NCBI GenBank assembly: GCA_003507475.1
Contig: DNVQ01000002.1
Location: forward strand, 157-20,654
From: Candidatus Moraniibacteriota bacterium
Lineage (GTDB): Bacteria; Patescibacteriota; Minisyncoccia; Moranbacterales; UBA9337
Reading direction: 5' to 3'
Length of the DNA stretch: 20,498 nt
The notes beneath the pieces are model-generated. The model saw only the letters and a list, made by a program, of their open reading frames with translations, ran no database searches and had not been told where the DNA came from. Shown piece after piece: positions 1 through 6,841 of the stretch (its first letter is position 1; every line of letters begins with the position of its first letter). The position numbers and the translations under genes are program-made.

Positions 1-324
1 AGTAAAGATATTATGGTTTGGGCGATGATACTTTTCTTGGGTAGACTTGGGGCAGCATTAGTTGAGATACTTAGAGAGTCTTATTTCTTCAAAAGAATAG
101 ATGGTAATGATGTTGATATTATTGATTTTTTTAATACTTCTCGCCCGATTGCCTATATAGTCGCCACTGCTATTTCAAGTATTTTGTTACTATTTTCTTC
201 AACTGCTTCAGTTTTCTTAGTATTGGCTCTGGTTTGTTTTTCGGCTATTTATCCTACTTTTAAATTGGCTGATAATAAATCAGAAAAAGAATTAAGTTCT
301 AAAAAGGTATTTTTGGAGGCGTAA
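1..324 (+). CDS. C-terminal fragment of a polytopic membrane protein, possibly an MFS transporter (5' end outside window)
   Basis: The reading frame is open from the first base, so this is the 3' end of a longer gene. The ATG at 13 is probably internal. About 107 codons are visible, ending in TAA at 322-324. Two hydrophobic stretches are seen, one near the start (AMILFLGRLGAALVEIL) and a longer one in the middle (YIVATAISSILLLFSSTASVFLVLALVCF), joined by an acidic loop rich in Asp and Ile. The tail is charged and lysine-rich. A final pair of helices plus a short cytoplasmic tail fits the C-terminal end of a major facilitator type transporter, but no diagnostic motif lies in the visible part. 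The substrate cannot be inferred. An intrinsic terminator follows seven bases after the stop, so this is the last gene of its transcription unit. Membrane protein is fairly sure; the MFS assignment is a guess from overall character. Confidence 0.6.
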   Translation, partial: SKDIMVWAMILFLGRLGAALVEILRESYFFKRIDGNDVDIIDFFNTSRPIAYIVATAISSILLLFSSTASVFLVLALVCFSAIYPTFKLADNKSEKELSSKKVFLEA

Positions 325-330
325 ATTTTT

Positions 331-379
331 AAAGGCTCAACTGCGGAAGCATTTAGGGTTGAGCCTTTTAATTTTTTAT
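331..379 (+). terminator. Intrinsic terminator after the partial membrane protein gene
   Basis: An 11-bp perfect inverted repeat (AAAGGCTCAAC at 331-341, GTTGAGCCTTT at 358-368) encloses a 16-base loop and is followed by TAATTTTTTATT. It starts seven bases after the upstream stop codon, which is the expected place. Ten base pairs of the stem recur in the hairpin at 712-751. Confidence 0.85.
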
Positions 380-711
380 TACTATGCGATTGCTAATATA
401 AAACTTATAAAACATATTGCCATTATGATGTAGTACTCCGTTGTGGCAGGCTGTTTTAATTTGTGATTTATCGATAGGAGATTGTCGCAAAATTATGAAT
501 ATATAATTTTCGCAATGATGGAGAGCTGGATCGCCACGGAAATATTGAGTGCAATATTTCCTCGCGAAGACGGATAAGATAAACTGTAGAGACGCCGATT
601 TATCGCGTCTTTTTTGAACAAGACAACGCCTTCCCTGCAGGATAAAAATAGAAATAGGATAAAAAATAAGACGCGATGAATCGCGTCTCTACGTTTTTGC
701 GAATAAAATTT
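380..711. other. Non-coding interval with several palindromes and no convincing gene
   Basis: This stretch separates the partial membrane protein gene from pth. A minus-strand open frame of 81 codons crosses it (493-738), but it runs through palindromic repeats and both hairpin arms and shows no protein-like features, so I do not call it. The interval holds a small hairpin at 538-561 (GGAAATATT and AATATTTCC around a 6-base loop) and the larger palindrome-bounded element at 586-692. No promoter with both good boxes was found. Confidence 0.6.
586..692. repeat. 107-bp element bounded by inverted palindromic ends (GTAGAGACGC type)
   Basis: The left end (586-610) reads GTAGAGACGC, then CGATTTATCGCGTCT. 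The right end (669-692), read on the other strand, reads GTAGAGACGC, then GATTCATCGCGTCT. The two ends are therefore inverted copies differing by one inserted base and one substitution. Each end is also a palindrome by itself (AGACGCGAT with ATCGCGTCT at 669-688). The roughly 58 bases between them hold no gene. The structure resembles a small non-autonomous repeat or a pair of facing REP-like palindromes. A degenerate relative beginning GTAGAGACGCATTG lies at 17982 before secY. Confidence 0.7.
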
Positions 712-751
712 CCAAGGCTCAACCTTAAACGCCCCCAAGGTTGAGCCTTGG
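712..751 (-). terminator. Hairpin terminator downstream of pth
   Basis: A 15-bp perfect inverted repeat (712-726 and 737-751) encloses a 10-base loop. It lies five bases beyond the pth stop codon on the minus strand and is followed in that direction by AAATTTTATT. The stem is strong; the U tract is modest. Its core, AAGGCTCAAC, is the same as in the terminator at 331-368. Confidence 0.75.
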
Positions 752-756
752 GAATT

Positions 757-1338
757 TTAGAGTATTTCAGAAATTATTTGGTTAGTTAGGGAAGTGACTT
801 TATTTAATTCATCTGAGGTGAAATTGTCCAAAACGAATTGCTCACCGGGAGTTTGACGAGAAGCGCGGCCGGATTCTTTTTCTACGCCAATCTTAACTCT
901 TTTTATGTTTTGAGTGCCGACATGATCAATTATGCTTTGCACGCCATTATGCCCGTGAGCAGAAGAATCGGTAGATATTTTGTATTTTCCCACCAAAATA
1001 TCAAGATCATCATTAATAATAATCAGGTTCTGAGAAGATAATTTATAAAAATCAAGAATAGCGCGGATTGATTCTCCCGAGTTATTCATAAAAGTTTGCG
1101 GTTTGACTAAAATTATTTTTTCTTGATTGCTAGCAGAAAATAATTTGCTCAATAAACTCGAGGTATTGTTTTTTGGAGCAATATTTTTTTCTGAGACAAG
1201 GGCATTAAATTTTTTATTAAATTCAAAATGAGGAAACTCAAGTTTTTTTTGAATTTCATCCAAAATTATAAAACCTACGTTATGCCGGGTTTTTGCGTAT
1301 TTTTCACCTGGATTACCAAGGCCGATGATTAATTTCAT
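757..1338 (-). CDS. pth: Peptidyl-tRNA hydrolase
   Basis: This cytoplasmic enzyme cleaves the ester bond of peptidyl-tRNAs that drop off ribosomes, recycling the tRNA. The 193-residue protein opens with MKLIIGLGNPG, the family signature, followed by TRHNVGF with the catalytic histidine (His19). Other active-site positions are present: Asn9, Asn85 in FMNNSG, Asp110 in NDDLD and Asn131 in GHNG. The open frame extends two codons upstream to a TTG at 1344. I prefer the ATG at 1336-1338 because it gives the standard family N terminus; neither start has a clear ribosome-binding site. Residues about 52-72 form a polar loop that appears longer than in the E. coli enzyme. The gene runs with the LCP gene on the minus strand, 196 bases downstream of it, and ends at a hairpin terminator. 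The assignment is secure. Confidence 0.97.
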   Translation of the reverse strand: MKLIIGLGNPGEKYAKTRHNVGFIILDEIQKKLEFPHFEFNKKFNALVSEKNIAPKNNTSSLLSKLFSASNQEKIILVKPQTFMNNSGESIRAILDFYKLSSQNLIIINDDLDILVGKYKISTDSSAHGHNGVQSIIDHVGTQNIKRVKIGVEKESGRASRQTPGEQFVLDNFTSDELNKVTSLTNQIISEIL

Positions 1339-1386
1339 GTGCAATATGTTAGTGGATTAGGTTAGTAGTATTTTAGCATTAATGGG

Positions 1387-1541
1387 ATGAATTATGAAGT
1401 AGGAATTATGAATAAAAATTTTCAATACTCAATACTCAATTTCCATTCAATATTCAATAAGATAAAAAATAACCAAGCAACAACTTAACAATAAAACAAT
1501 TTGCTCTAAATTCTTAATTCATAATTCTTCATCCTTAATTC
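1387..1541. repeat. Intergenic inverted repeat built from AATTCATAATTCTTAATTCAT words (copy 1)
   Basis: The left part (1387-1412) repeats ATGAATTATGAA and GAATTATGAAT. The right part (1511-1541) carries the complementary words TTCTTAATTCATAATTCTTC and CCTTAATTC. The middle contains the tandem series CAATACT, CAATACT, CAATTTC, CAATATT (1422-1457). The right arm includes the stop codon of the LCP gene (TTA at 1535-1537). A second copy of the family lies at 4421-4567. Confidence 0.65.
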
Positions 1542-3193
1542 GTTCTACCCACTTCCTGATTAGCTTCGGATTTTTGCAAGTCTTCAATGGAGTCTTCATC
1601 ATAATGATAAATATTGTTTAGATCCTCGCTCAAAATTATCAAGATATCATATTTTAAAATGTCCTCTTTTAGCTCAATAGCCAAAGAAGATATGTCATTA
1701 TTAAGAGTGGCTGGTGTTTTTTTGATAAGCTCATCCAATGAAAAAGGTTTTTTGCCAGAAGAAAGATCAAAAATATTGGTAGTGGCGGAAGAAAAATCGG
1801 TAGTTAGATGCAGTTTCTCAATATTTTCAAATTTTAAATTCTTTTTCAAAAGCTTCTCCACTTTAACATAGGTGCTGTAATCTCCCGTGTTATCGATTAT
1901 CGCAATCGAAGGGTTTTCATTTTTTATTTCTTCTTTTCTCTTTTCAATTATTTTTAAATCAAAAATATTTTTGGCTAAATCTTGAATCTCTGCATAATTT
2001 CCGATGCGAGGTACCAAAATAAAAGCCCTGGTATTTTCATAAAAAATATGAGAAACCTTAAGTAGGCTGTCTTCTTTCCAGGCGTCTACTACGGCGTTAT
2101 TGATGTTTTGTGTATCTAAATTTTTAGTTAATTTTATAAAACTATTAATTTCATCCAATGTTATATCGGTTTTTATATTTTCTCCTAACGTATCCAGTAG
2201 TTTGCTAATCGTAAAAGGGTTTAAAAATGTTTTAGTGGAAAAAACTTTATTTTTTGCAGCTTGAATAACTTGTTGTTGTCTCTTGGCTCTTCCAAAATCC
2301 CCTTCGGGATCATTGTGGCGTTCCCGTGCATATTTAAGAGCAGTTGCTCCATCTAATTTATGAAACCCTTTTTTGAGTTCAAAGGTTTCATAGCTGTAAT
2401 TTGGCCCTGGATAAGCCGGATCATAAATATCTCTTTGCACTTCTACATTAATACCGCCGATGTCATCGATAAATTTTTCAAAGCCGGCAAAATTAACAAT
2501 TAAATAGTAATTGAGGGAAAGATTGGTTATGCTTTCAATAGTTTTTTTAAGGGGTGCGACATCTTGTCTATTGTTCAATCCGTATTTGTAAAGAGAATTA
2601 ATTTTGGCGCTGTAGCTGGCATCAGGGACGGAGGCGTACAAATCTCTGGGTAATGAAAGGAGCGCAATTTTTTTATTTTTAGTATCGATACTGGCAATCA
2701 TGATAGTGTCGGTTAAATCTCCACCTGGCTTTCCTTTGCCGGCAATTCCCAAAAGAAGAATGTTGATTCTTTCGGAGTTCTCTCCCTTGAGTGGGATTCT
2801 TTCGTCACTGGTTAGACTGGAAATATCGGCCAGGGTTTTTAAAATAGGGATTTCTTGGGCGGAGTTCCCATTAGTGTTTATTTCTTTATTTAAGATATTT
2901 ATTTTATAAACAAAAAATATCCCTACAAATAAAAGAACTATTAAGCTGAGGGAGAACGTAAGTAATAATAATTTTTTAATTAGCTTAAAAAGAGAAAATT
3001 CAACCTTATTTCTTTTATGGTTTTTTTTCACAAAAAGATTTTTAGAAACGTTTTTTCCTCTGTAAGTGCTTGGAGAGGTTAATTTGTCCTGAGGGCGCAT
3101 CGGTTTTTCGGGTAAAGCAGGGAGGGTGTTTTTTTGCGAATTGGGACGAATAGGAATATTTTTCGTGATTACTTTTTTTCTTAAGCTATCCAT
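1535..3193 (-). CDS. LytR-CpsA-Psr (LCP) family cell-wall glycopolymer ligase with LytR_C domain
   Basis: LCP proteins transfer lipid-linked glycopolymers onto peptidoglycan on the outer face of the membrane. The 552-residue protein has a long basic cytoplasmic N terminus (1-70), one membrane segment (about 72-97), then an extracytoplasmic LCP domain (about 143-310). That domain contains INILLLGI, the acidic and Thr segment DLTDT (Asp159, Asp162), SLPRDL (Arg183, Asp184) and the Arg-rich block YARERHNDPEGDFGRAKRQQ (Arg290, Arg292, Arg302, Arg305). These are the conserved phosphate- and metal-binding positions of the family. A LytR_C-like domain follows (about 427-520, starting NPSIAIIDNTG). 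The N-terminal extension of about 70 residues is long and Pro/Lys-rich. The partner glycan is unknown; the polysaccharide genes at 11475-17341 are natural candidates. The ATG at 3193 is the first plausible start. pth lies downstream on the same strand. Confidence 0.93.
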   Translation of the reverse strand: MDSLRKKVITKNIPIRPNSQKNTLPALPEKPMRPQDKLTSPSTYRGKNVSKNLFVKKNHKRNKVEFSLFKLIKKLLLLTFSLSLIVLLFVGIFFVYKINILNKEINTNGNSAQEIPILKTLADISSLTSDERIPLKGENSERINILLLGIAGKGKPGGDLTDTIMIASIDTKNKKIALLSLPRDLYASVPDASYSAKINSLYKYGLNNRQDVAPLKKTIESITNLSLNYYLIVNFAGFEKFIDDIGGINVEVQRDIYDPAYPGPNYSYETFELKKGFHKLDGATALKYARERHNDPEGDFGRAKRQQQVIQAAKNKVFSTKTFLNPFTISKLLDTLGENIKTDITLDEINSFIKLTKNLDTQNINNAVVDAWKEDSLLKVSHIFYENTRAFILVPRIGNYAEIQDLAKNIFDLKIIEKRKEEIKNENPSIAIIDNTGDYSTYVKVEKLLKKNLKFENIEKLHLTTDFSSATTNIFDLSSGKKPFSLDELIKKTPATLNNDISSLAIELKEDILKYDILIILSEDLNNIYHYDEDSIEDLQKSEANQEVGRTN

Positions 3194-3251
3194 AGAAGAT
3201 GGGATTTTTCGTTTGAAATAAGGTTATTTTTTATAACTTGATTTTAGAACT

Positions 3252-3282
3252 TTAGCATATTAGCATTTTAACATATTAGCAA
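3252..3282. repeat. GCTAATATGCTAAAATG repeat, inverted copy upstream of the EamA gene
   Basis: Read on the minus strand, this segment contains TGCTAATATG, TTAAAATGCTAAT and ATGCTAA. It matches the plus-strand segment at 4592-4614 with one difference in 23 bases. The two copies are in opposite orientation and bracket the EamA transporter gene and part of its flanks. Confidence 0.65.
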
Positions 3283-3315
3283 GGAAACAAAAAACATTAA
3301 AGCATAAAACATTCA

Positions 3316-3395
3316 AAGTCATCGAGTCAAAAGTCATCAGTCATCAAGACTAATATAAAATATATTTCGATGACCGATTGCTGATGACGGATGAC
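3316..3395. repeat. GTCATCAGTCA inverted-repeat element (copy 1)
   Basis: The left arm (3316-3347) repeats AAGTCATC, GAGTCAAAAGTCATCAG and TCATCAAG. The right arm (3368-3395) carries the complementary words CGATGACCGATTG, CTGATGACGGATGAC. About 20 AT-rich bases lie between the arms. The same arms, with a different middle, occur at 18034-18148 before secY. No protein is encoded. Confidence 0.7.
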
Positions 3396-3467
3396 CCGTT
3401 GTGATATTATATTACATGTTCCATGCAAATATGTTATGATGAAGAAAATAAATATTATTTTTTATCT

Positions 3468-4409
3468 ATGAATTGGATTTCAGTATCCTTGATTGCTTAT
3501 TTGCTTTTGTCTTTTTGTTTCATCTTAGACAAAATTCTACTTAAAAAAAATATTCCCAAACCATCTGTTTACGCTTTCTATATGGCTCTTTTGAGTGCAG
3601 GCGCTTTGTTTTTGATTCCTTTTGGCGTTAAGTGGGTAAATTTTAGTTTTTCTTTGCGTTCAATAATTTTTGGAATGATTTTTATTTGGGCCTTGGTATA
3701 TTTTTACAAAGCGGTAAAGAAAAATCAAATTTCCAAAGTGGCTCCCTTGGTGGGAACAATTACGCAGCTTACTGCCTTTTTTATTGCCGTTTTATTTCTT
3801 CATAAAGAAATTGGCAGCTTGAATTATTTGGGATTATTTTTTTTGATAGCGGGAGGATTTTTGGTTTCTTTTGATCTGCCTTTAAATTATAAAAGTTTGA
3901 CTCGAGGCTTAGCTTTTTCGGCCGAAAGTGGAATTTTATTTGCTATTTCTTACAGTGGATTTGATTATATTTATCAAGAGTTTAGGCTCATTTATGGCGA
4001 TCAGGGAGTTTTTATAAATGGATTTTTTTGGACCAGAATAGGGTTAGTGATGGGGGGAATTTCTTTGCTTGTGGTGGGCACTTATAGGGAAGAGATAAAA
4101 AATTCAATTTTTGGCAAACACAAGAAGCATCGTAAAAATAGAAGTCTAAAGACAATTGCTTTGTTTTTCTTAAATAAAATATTTGGCGGAACATCTTCAA
4201 TTTTAACTAATCAAGCTATTGTGATGGGTGGGGCGGTGTTTGTGCAATCAATTAGTAGTGTGCAGTTTGCCTTTGTTTTGATTTTGGCGACATTGATGTC
4301 AATAAGGCATCCGGATATTTTTGGAGAAAAATTGTATTTTTGGGATTGGGCGCAAAAAATAGGAGCTATCGTTTTGATTGCAGGGGGGATTTTTTTGGTA
4401 AGTTTTTAA
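3468..4409 (+). CDS. EamA/DMT-superfamily membrane transporter
   Basis: From the ATG at 3468 the protein has 313 residues and about nine or ten hydrophobic segments in the two-repeat pattern of EamA (drug/metabolite transporter superfamily) proteins. The first half contains YKAVKKNQISKVAPLVGTI, typical of the fourth-helix region of an EamA repeat, followed by LNYLGLFFLIAGGFLVSFD. The second half ends with a similar WAQKIGAIVLIAGGIFLVSF. A basic cytoplasmic loop (HKKHRKNRSLK) is unusual but plausible. An in-frame ATG exists 45 bases upstream (3423), but it would add a polar, charged stretch before the first helix, so I prefer MNWISVSL. Neither start has a visible ribosome-binding site. The substrate is not predictable. 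The gene stands alone, flanked on both sides by repeat-filled DNA. Confidence 0.85.
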   Translation: MNWISVSLIAYLLLSFCFILDKILLKKNIPKPSVYAFYMALLSAGALFLIPFGVKWVNFSFSLRSIIFGMIFIWALVYFYKAVKKNQISKVAPLVGTITQLTAFFIAVLFLHKEIGSLNYLGLFFLIAGGFLVSFDLPLNYKSLTRGLAFSAESGILFAISYSGFDYIYQEFRLIYGDQGVFINGFFWTRIGLVMGGISLLVVGTYREEIKNSIFGKHKKHRKNRSLKTIALFFLNKIFGGTSSILTNQAIVMGGAVFVQSISSVQFAFVLILATLMSIRHPDIFGEKLYFWDWAQKIGAIVLIAGGIFLVSF

Positions 4410-4420
4410 AGTGGGAGAAT

Positions 4421-4567
4421 GAATTAAGAATCATGAATTAAGAATTGAAACTTATTTTTGTTTTGAGAATTTATAAAATAGTCGTAAGACTTGTGACGCT
4501 CTTAAGGTTTATAAAATAACCAATAAGTATTTTATTCATAATTCTTAATTCATATTTCATAATTCAA
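4421..4567. repeat. AATTCATAATTCTTAATTCAT inverted-repeat element (copy 2)
   Basis: The left arm at 4421-4438 (GAATTAAGAATCATGAAT) and the right arm at 4534-4551 (ATTCATAATTCTTAATTC) are complementary at 17 of 18 positions. Extra partial words lie on both sides. The interior (about 4450-4530) contains two TTTATAAAATA words around a CGTAAGACTTGTGACG segment. The family is shared with 1387-1541. Confidence 0.7.
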
Positions 4568-4573
4568 CTTATT

Positions 4574-4620
4574 AATGTTAAAATGTTAAAGTGCTAATAT
4601 GCTAAAATGCTAATGTAATA
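4574..4620. repeat. GCTAATATGCTAAAATG tandem words upstream of the hydrolase fusion gene
   Basis: The segment reiterates AATGTTAAAATGTTAAAGTG, CTAATATGCTAAAATG and CTAATGTAATA. It ends 12 bases before the start codon at 4633, so it occupies the whole leader where a ribosome-binding site would be expected. It is the inverted partner of 3252-3282. Confidence 0.65.
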
Positions 4621-4632
4621 ATGTACTAAATT

Positions 4633-6309
4633 ATGATTAAAAAAATATTAAAAATAATCTTGTTTGTTTTTTTGGGATTAGTGGGGTTGGTTTTGTTTGT
4701 TTTTATTGTAATAAATTTTCCGGTAAAAAATAAATTTGATCAAGTTGATTTGGGGGTAACTTTCTCTCACAGATATTCAGGTGATATCGGTTTGGATTGG
4801 AAGGCTAATTACATTGCTATGCTGGATGATTTGAAGGTGAGAAAAATTAGAGTTCCAGTTTATTGGGATTTAGTAGAGACCGAAAAAAATAAATATGATT
4901 TTGCCGATGTCGATTGGCAGTTGGAAGAGGCGAGAAAAAGAGACGCGGAAATTATTTTAACTATTGGACAGAAAGTGCCCCGTTGGCCGGAATGTTTCGT
5001 GCCAAAGTGGGTGGCAGATGATCAAGAACGAAAGGGGGAATTAATCGAGTTTCTCAAAATAGTGGTAAAAAGATATGAGAATAATTCGGAAGTTAAATAT
5101 TGGCAGGTGGAAAACGAGCCATTTTTGAAATTTGGAATTTGTCCTGAATTAGATGTGGATTTATTGGATAGGGAAATAAAAACAGTCAGACAAATGGATA
5201 AAAATCGAGATATTATCGTGACCGATAGTGGTGAGCTGAGCACCTGGATGCCGGCAGCCAAGCGCGCGGATGTTTTTGGTACAACGATGTATCGCAATGT
5301 TTACAAGGACGGTTGGGGTTATTATGTTTATCCGGTTGGTCCAAGGTTTTTCTTAATTAAAAAATGGCTTATCGAAAAATTCGCCAATCAAGAAAACGCG
5401 ATTGTAATTGAGCTTCAGGGCGAGCCCTGGATAAAAGGTTGGACAACTAATCAGCCAGTGGAGGAACAATTTAAATCAATGACTGAAGCAAAGCTGTTAG
5501 CCAATATTGAATATGCTCAAAAATCAGGATTTGATACGATTTATATTTGGGGTGTGGAATGGTGGTATTGGTTAAAAGACAAGCAAAATATTCCAGCACT
5601 TTGGGATACAGCAAGGGAATCATTTGCGAAAAATTATGCAGAGAAAACGCCAGCAGAAGAAAAAAATAATCCAGCAGTCGAAAAGATTTCTCAAAATATT
5701 ATAAGCGTGGCAGAGAGCCAAGAAACAAGAGGAACAGTACTGGAGGAAACCAATATTGAGGTACCTTTTATTTCTCAAGCTCCATTGGGAGTATGGGACG
5801 AGCGGCACGAAGATGCTTGTGAGGAGGCATCACTGATTATGGTAAAATATTATTTAGACAATAAAGAGTTAACTAAAGAACTGGGAGAAAAGGAGATTCA
5901 AAAAATAATAGATTTTCAAATTGAAAAATATGGAGATTTCAAAGATACAGATGCAAAAGAAACGGTGCAGTTGGCCAAAGACCTTTATGGAATCGAGAAT
6001 CTAAAGGTAGTCTATGATTTTAGTAAGGAAGATATTAAAAAATATCTTTCCAAAGGAAAACCGATTATAATTCCAGCTGCTGGAAGAAATTTGGGAAATC
6101 CTTATTTTACTCCGCCTGGACCGCTTTACCATAATCTGGTATTAACCGGTTTTACTAAAGATGATAAAATTATTACCAATGATCCGGGAACCAGAAGAGG
6201 TGCAGGTTATAAATATGATTTAGATGTATTATATGAAGCTATTCATGATTTTCCTGGTAGCAAGGACGAGATAGAAAAAGGAAAAAGGGCTATAATTATA
6301 ATAGAATAA
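4633..6309 (+). CDS. Membrane-anchored fusion of a clan-A-like glycoside hydrolase domain and a C39-like cysteine peptidase domain
   Basis: The 558-residue protein begins with a basic N terminus and one membrane segment (about 5-29), leaving the rest outside the cell. Residues about 38-330 look like a TIM-barrel glycosidase of the beta-galactosidase/endoglycanase kind. Visible are KIRVPVYWDLVE, YWQVENEPF with a candidate acid/base Glu162 after Asn161, IVIELQGEPW with candidate nucleophile Glu260 (or Glu264), and an aromatic eighth strand IYIWGVEWWYW. After a polar linker (about 331-372), residues about 373-558 resemble the Peptidase_C39_2 fold. Cys396 in EDACEEAS, His500 in LYHNLVLTGF and Asp517 in ITNDPGT match a Cys-His-Asp triad. 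Both catalytic sets appear intact. The substrate is unknown; cell-wall or surface-glycan processing is inference from the anchor and neighbourhood. No ribosome-binding site is visible. Family names come from motif reading only. Confidence 0.8.
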   Translation: MIKKILKIILFVFLGLVGLVLFVFIVINFPVKNKFDQVDLGVTFSHRYSGDIGLDWKANYIAMLDDLKVRKIRVPVYWDLVETEKNKYDFADVDWQLEEARKRDAEIILTIGQKVPRWPECFVPKWVADDQERKGELIEFLKIVVKRYENNSEVKYWQVENEPFLKFGICPELDVDLLDREIKTVRQMDKNRDIIVTDSGELSTWMPAAKRADVFGTTMYRNVYKDGWGYYVYPVGPRFFLIKKWLIEKFANQENAIVIELQGEPWIKGWTTNQPVEEQFKSMTEAKLLANIEYAQKSGFDTIYIWGVEWWYWLKDKQNIPALWDTARESFAKNYAEKTPAEEKNNPAVEKISQNIISVAESQETRGTVLEETNIEVPFISQAPLGVWDERHEDACEEASLIMVKYYLDNKELTKELGEKEIQKIIDFQIEKYGDFKDTDAKETVQLAKDLYGIENLKVVYDFSKEDIKKYLSKGKPIIIPAAGRNLGNPYFTPPGPLYHNLVLTGFTKDDKIITNDPGTRRGAGYKYDLDVLYEAIHDFPGSKDEIEKGKRAIIIIE

Positions 6310-6380
6310 ATTTTATTATAATGATTATAATAATTGAGTGAGAATTCGAATTATATTTTGACATAGCATTGAATCACAAG

Positions 6381-6488
6381 ATTCCCGATAAGTGAATTTC
6401 TAAAGCTCCTTGCGTCGCTAAGAAATTCTACTTCCGAGAATGACAAGTTTTTCGATATTGTCATCCTCGCGAATGCGGGGATCTCGGG
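6381..6488. repeat. Nested hairpin element between the fusion gene and the small membrane protein gene
   Basis: The 296-base gap after the fusion gene contains a long imperfect hairpin at 6381-6441. Its outer arms are ATTCCCGATAAGT and ACTTCCGAGAAT, its inner arms GAATTTCT (6394-6401) and AGAAATTC (6421-6428). A second inverted pair is GAGAATGACAA (6436-6446) with TTGTCATCCTC (6458-6468). A third small hairpin, CCTCGC and GCGGGG, lies at 6465-6480. The GTCATCCTCGCGAATGCGGG segment resembles the GTCATTCCCGCG-type dispersed repeats known from many bacteria. No gene is seen here. Confidence 0.6.
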
Positions 6489-6605
6489 TTTTTGGGACAA
6501 GACAAGGGTATTGTGAAATAATTTGAGTGGTATATAAATAAAATTAATAATAAATCCTAGTTAAATAGTGCAGAGTACTGTAATTTAATGGGGTAAATAA
6601 AAAGT

Positions 6606-6818
6606 ATGAAATGTGATTGTAAAAAATGCGATAAGGGGCCAGGGCATTTATTGATGATGTTATCTGTCATAACTCTTGTTTTATCTGCTGTAGTCTCTCT
6701 TTTTAAGGTGGAGTTATATTTAGCAGGAACGCAATGGATGTTAGTGTCCATTCTTTTGGCTATTTATGCCAGTATATTTTTTTTGACCAACAAAGAGTGT
6801 GAAAATGTTGGAAAATAA
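6606..6818 (+). CDS. Small two-TM membrane protein with a Cys-rich N terminus, function unknown
   Basis: The 70-residue protein begins MKCDCKKCDKG, giving Cys3, Cys5 and Cys8 in a C-x-C-x2-C arrangement that could bind a metal or undergo oxidation. A fourth cysteine lies near the C terminus (NKECENVGK). Two hydrophobic helices follow at about 14-33 and 44-61, joined by a short loop. I do not recognise a family. The gene is flanked by a palindrome-rich region upstream and an intrinsic terminator 25 bases downstream, so it is probably its own transcript. That termination signal and the coherent membrane topology support it as a real gene. There is no evident ribosome-binding site. Confidence 0.65.
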   Translation: MKCDCKKCDKGPGHLLMMLSVITLVLSAVVSLFKVELYLAGTQWMLVSILLAIYASIFFLTNKECENVGK

Positions 6819-6841
6819 AATCGTTTTTTTGAAAGAAAACA

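Noticed and set aside
493..738. 81-codon minus-strand open frame in the gap before pth
   Set aside because: It runs through the palindromic repeats and both arms of a hairpin and has no protein-like features.
1339..1344. TTG start two codons upstream for pth
   Set aside because: The ATG at 1338 gives the usual MKLI-type N terminus and is a better start codon.
3316..3395. CRISPR array at the GTCATCA repeats
   Set aside because: Words are short, irregularly spaced and face each other, with no uniform repeat-spacer pattern and no cas genes.
3423..3467. Upstream ATG extending the EamA protein by 15 residues
   Set aside because: The added stretch is polar and charged and precedes the first helix of a family that normally starts at it.
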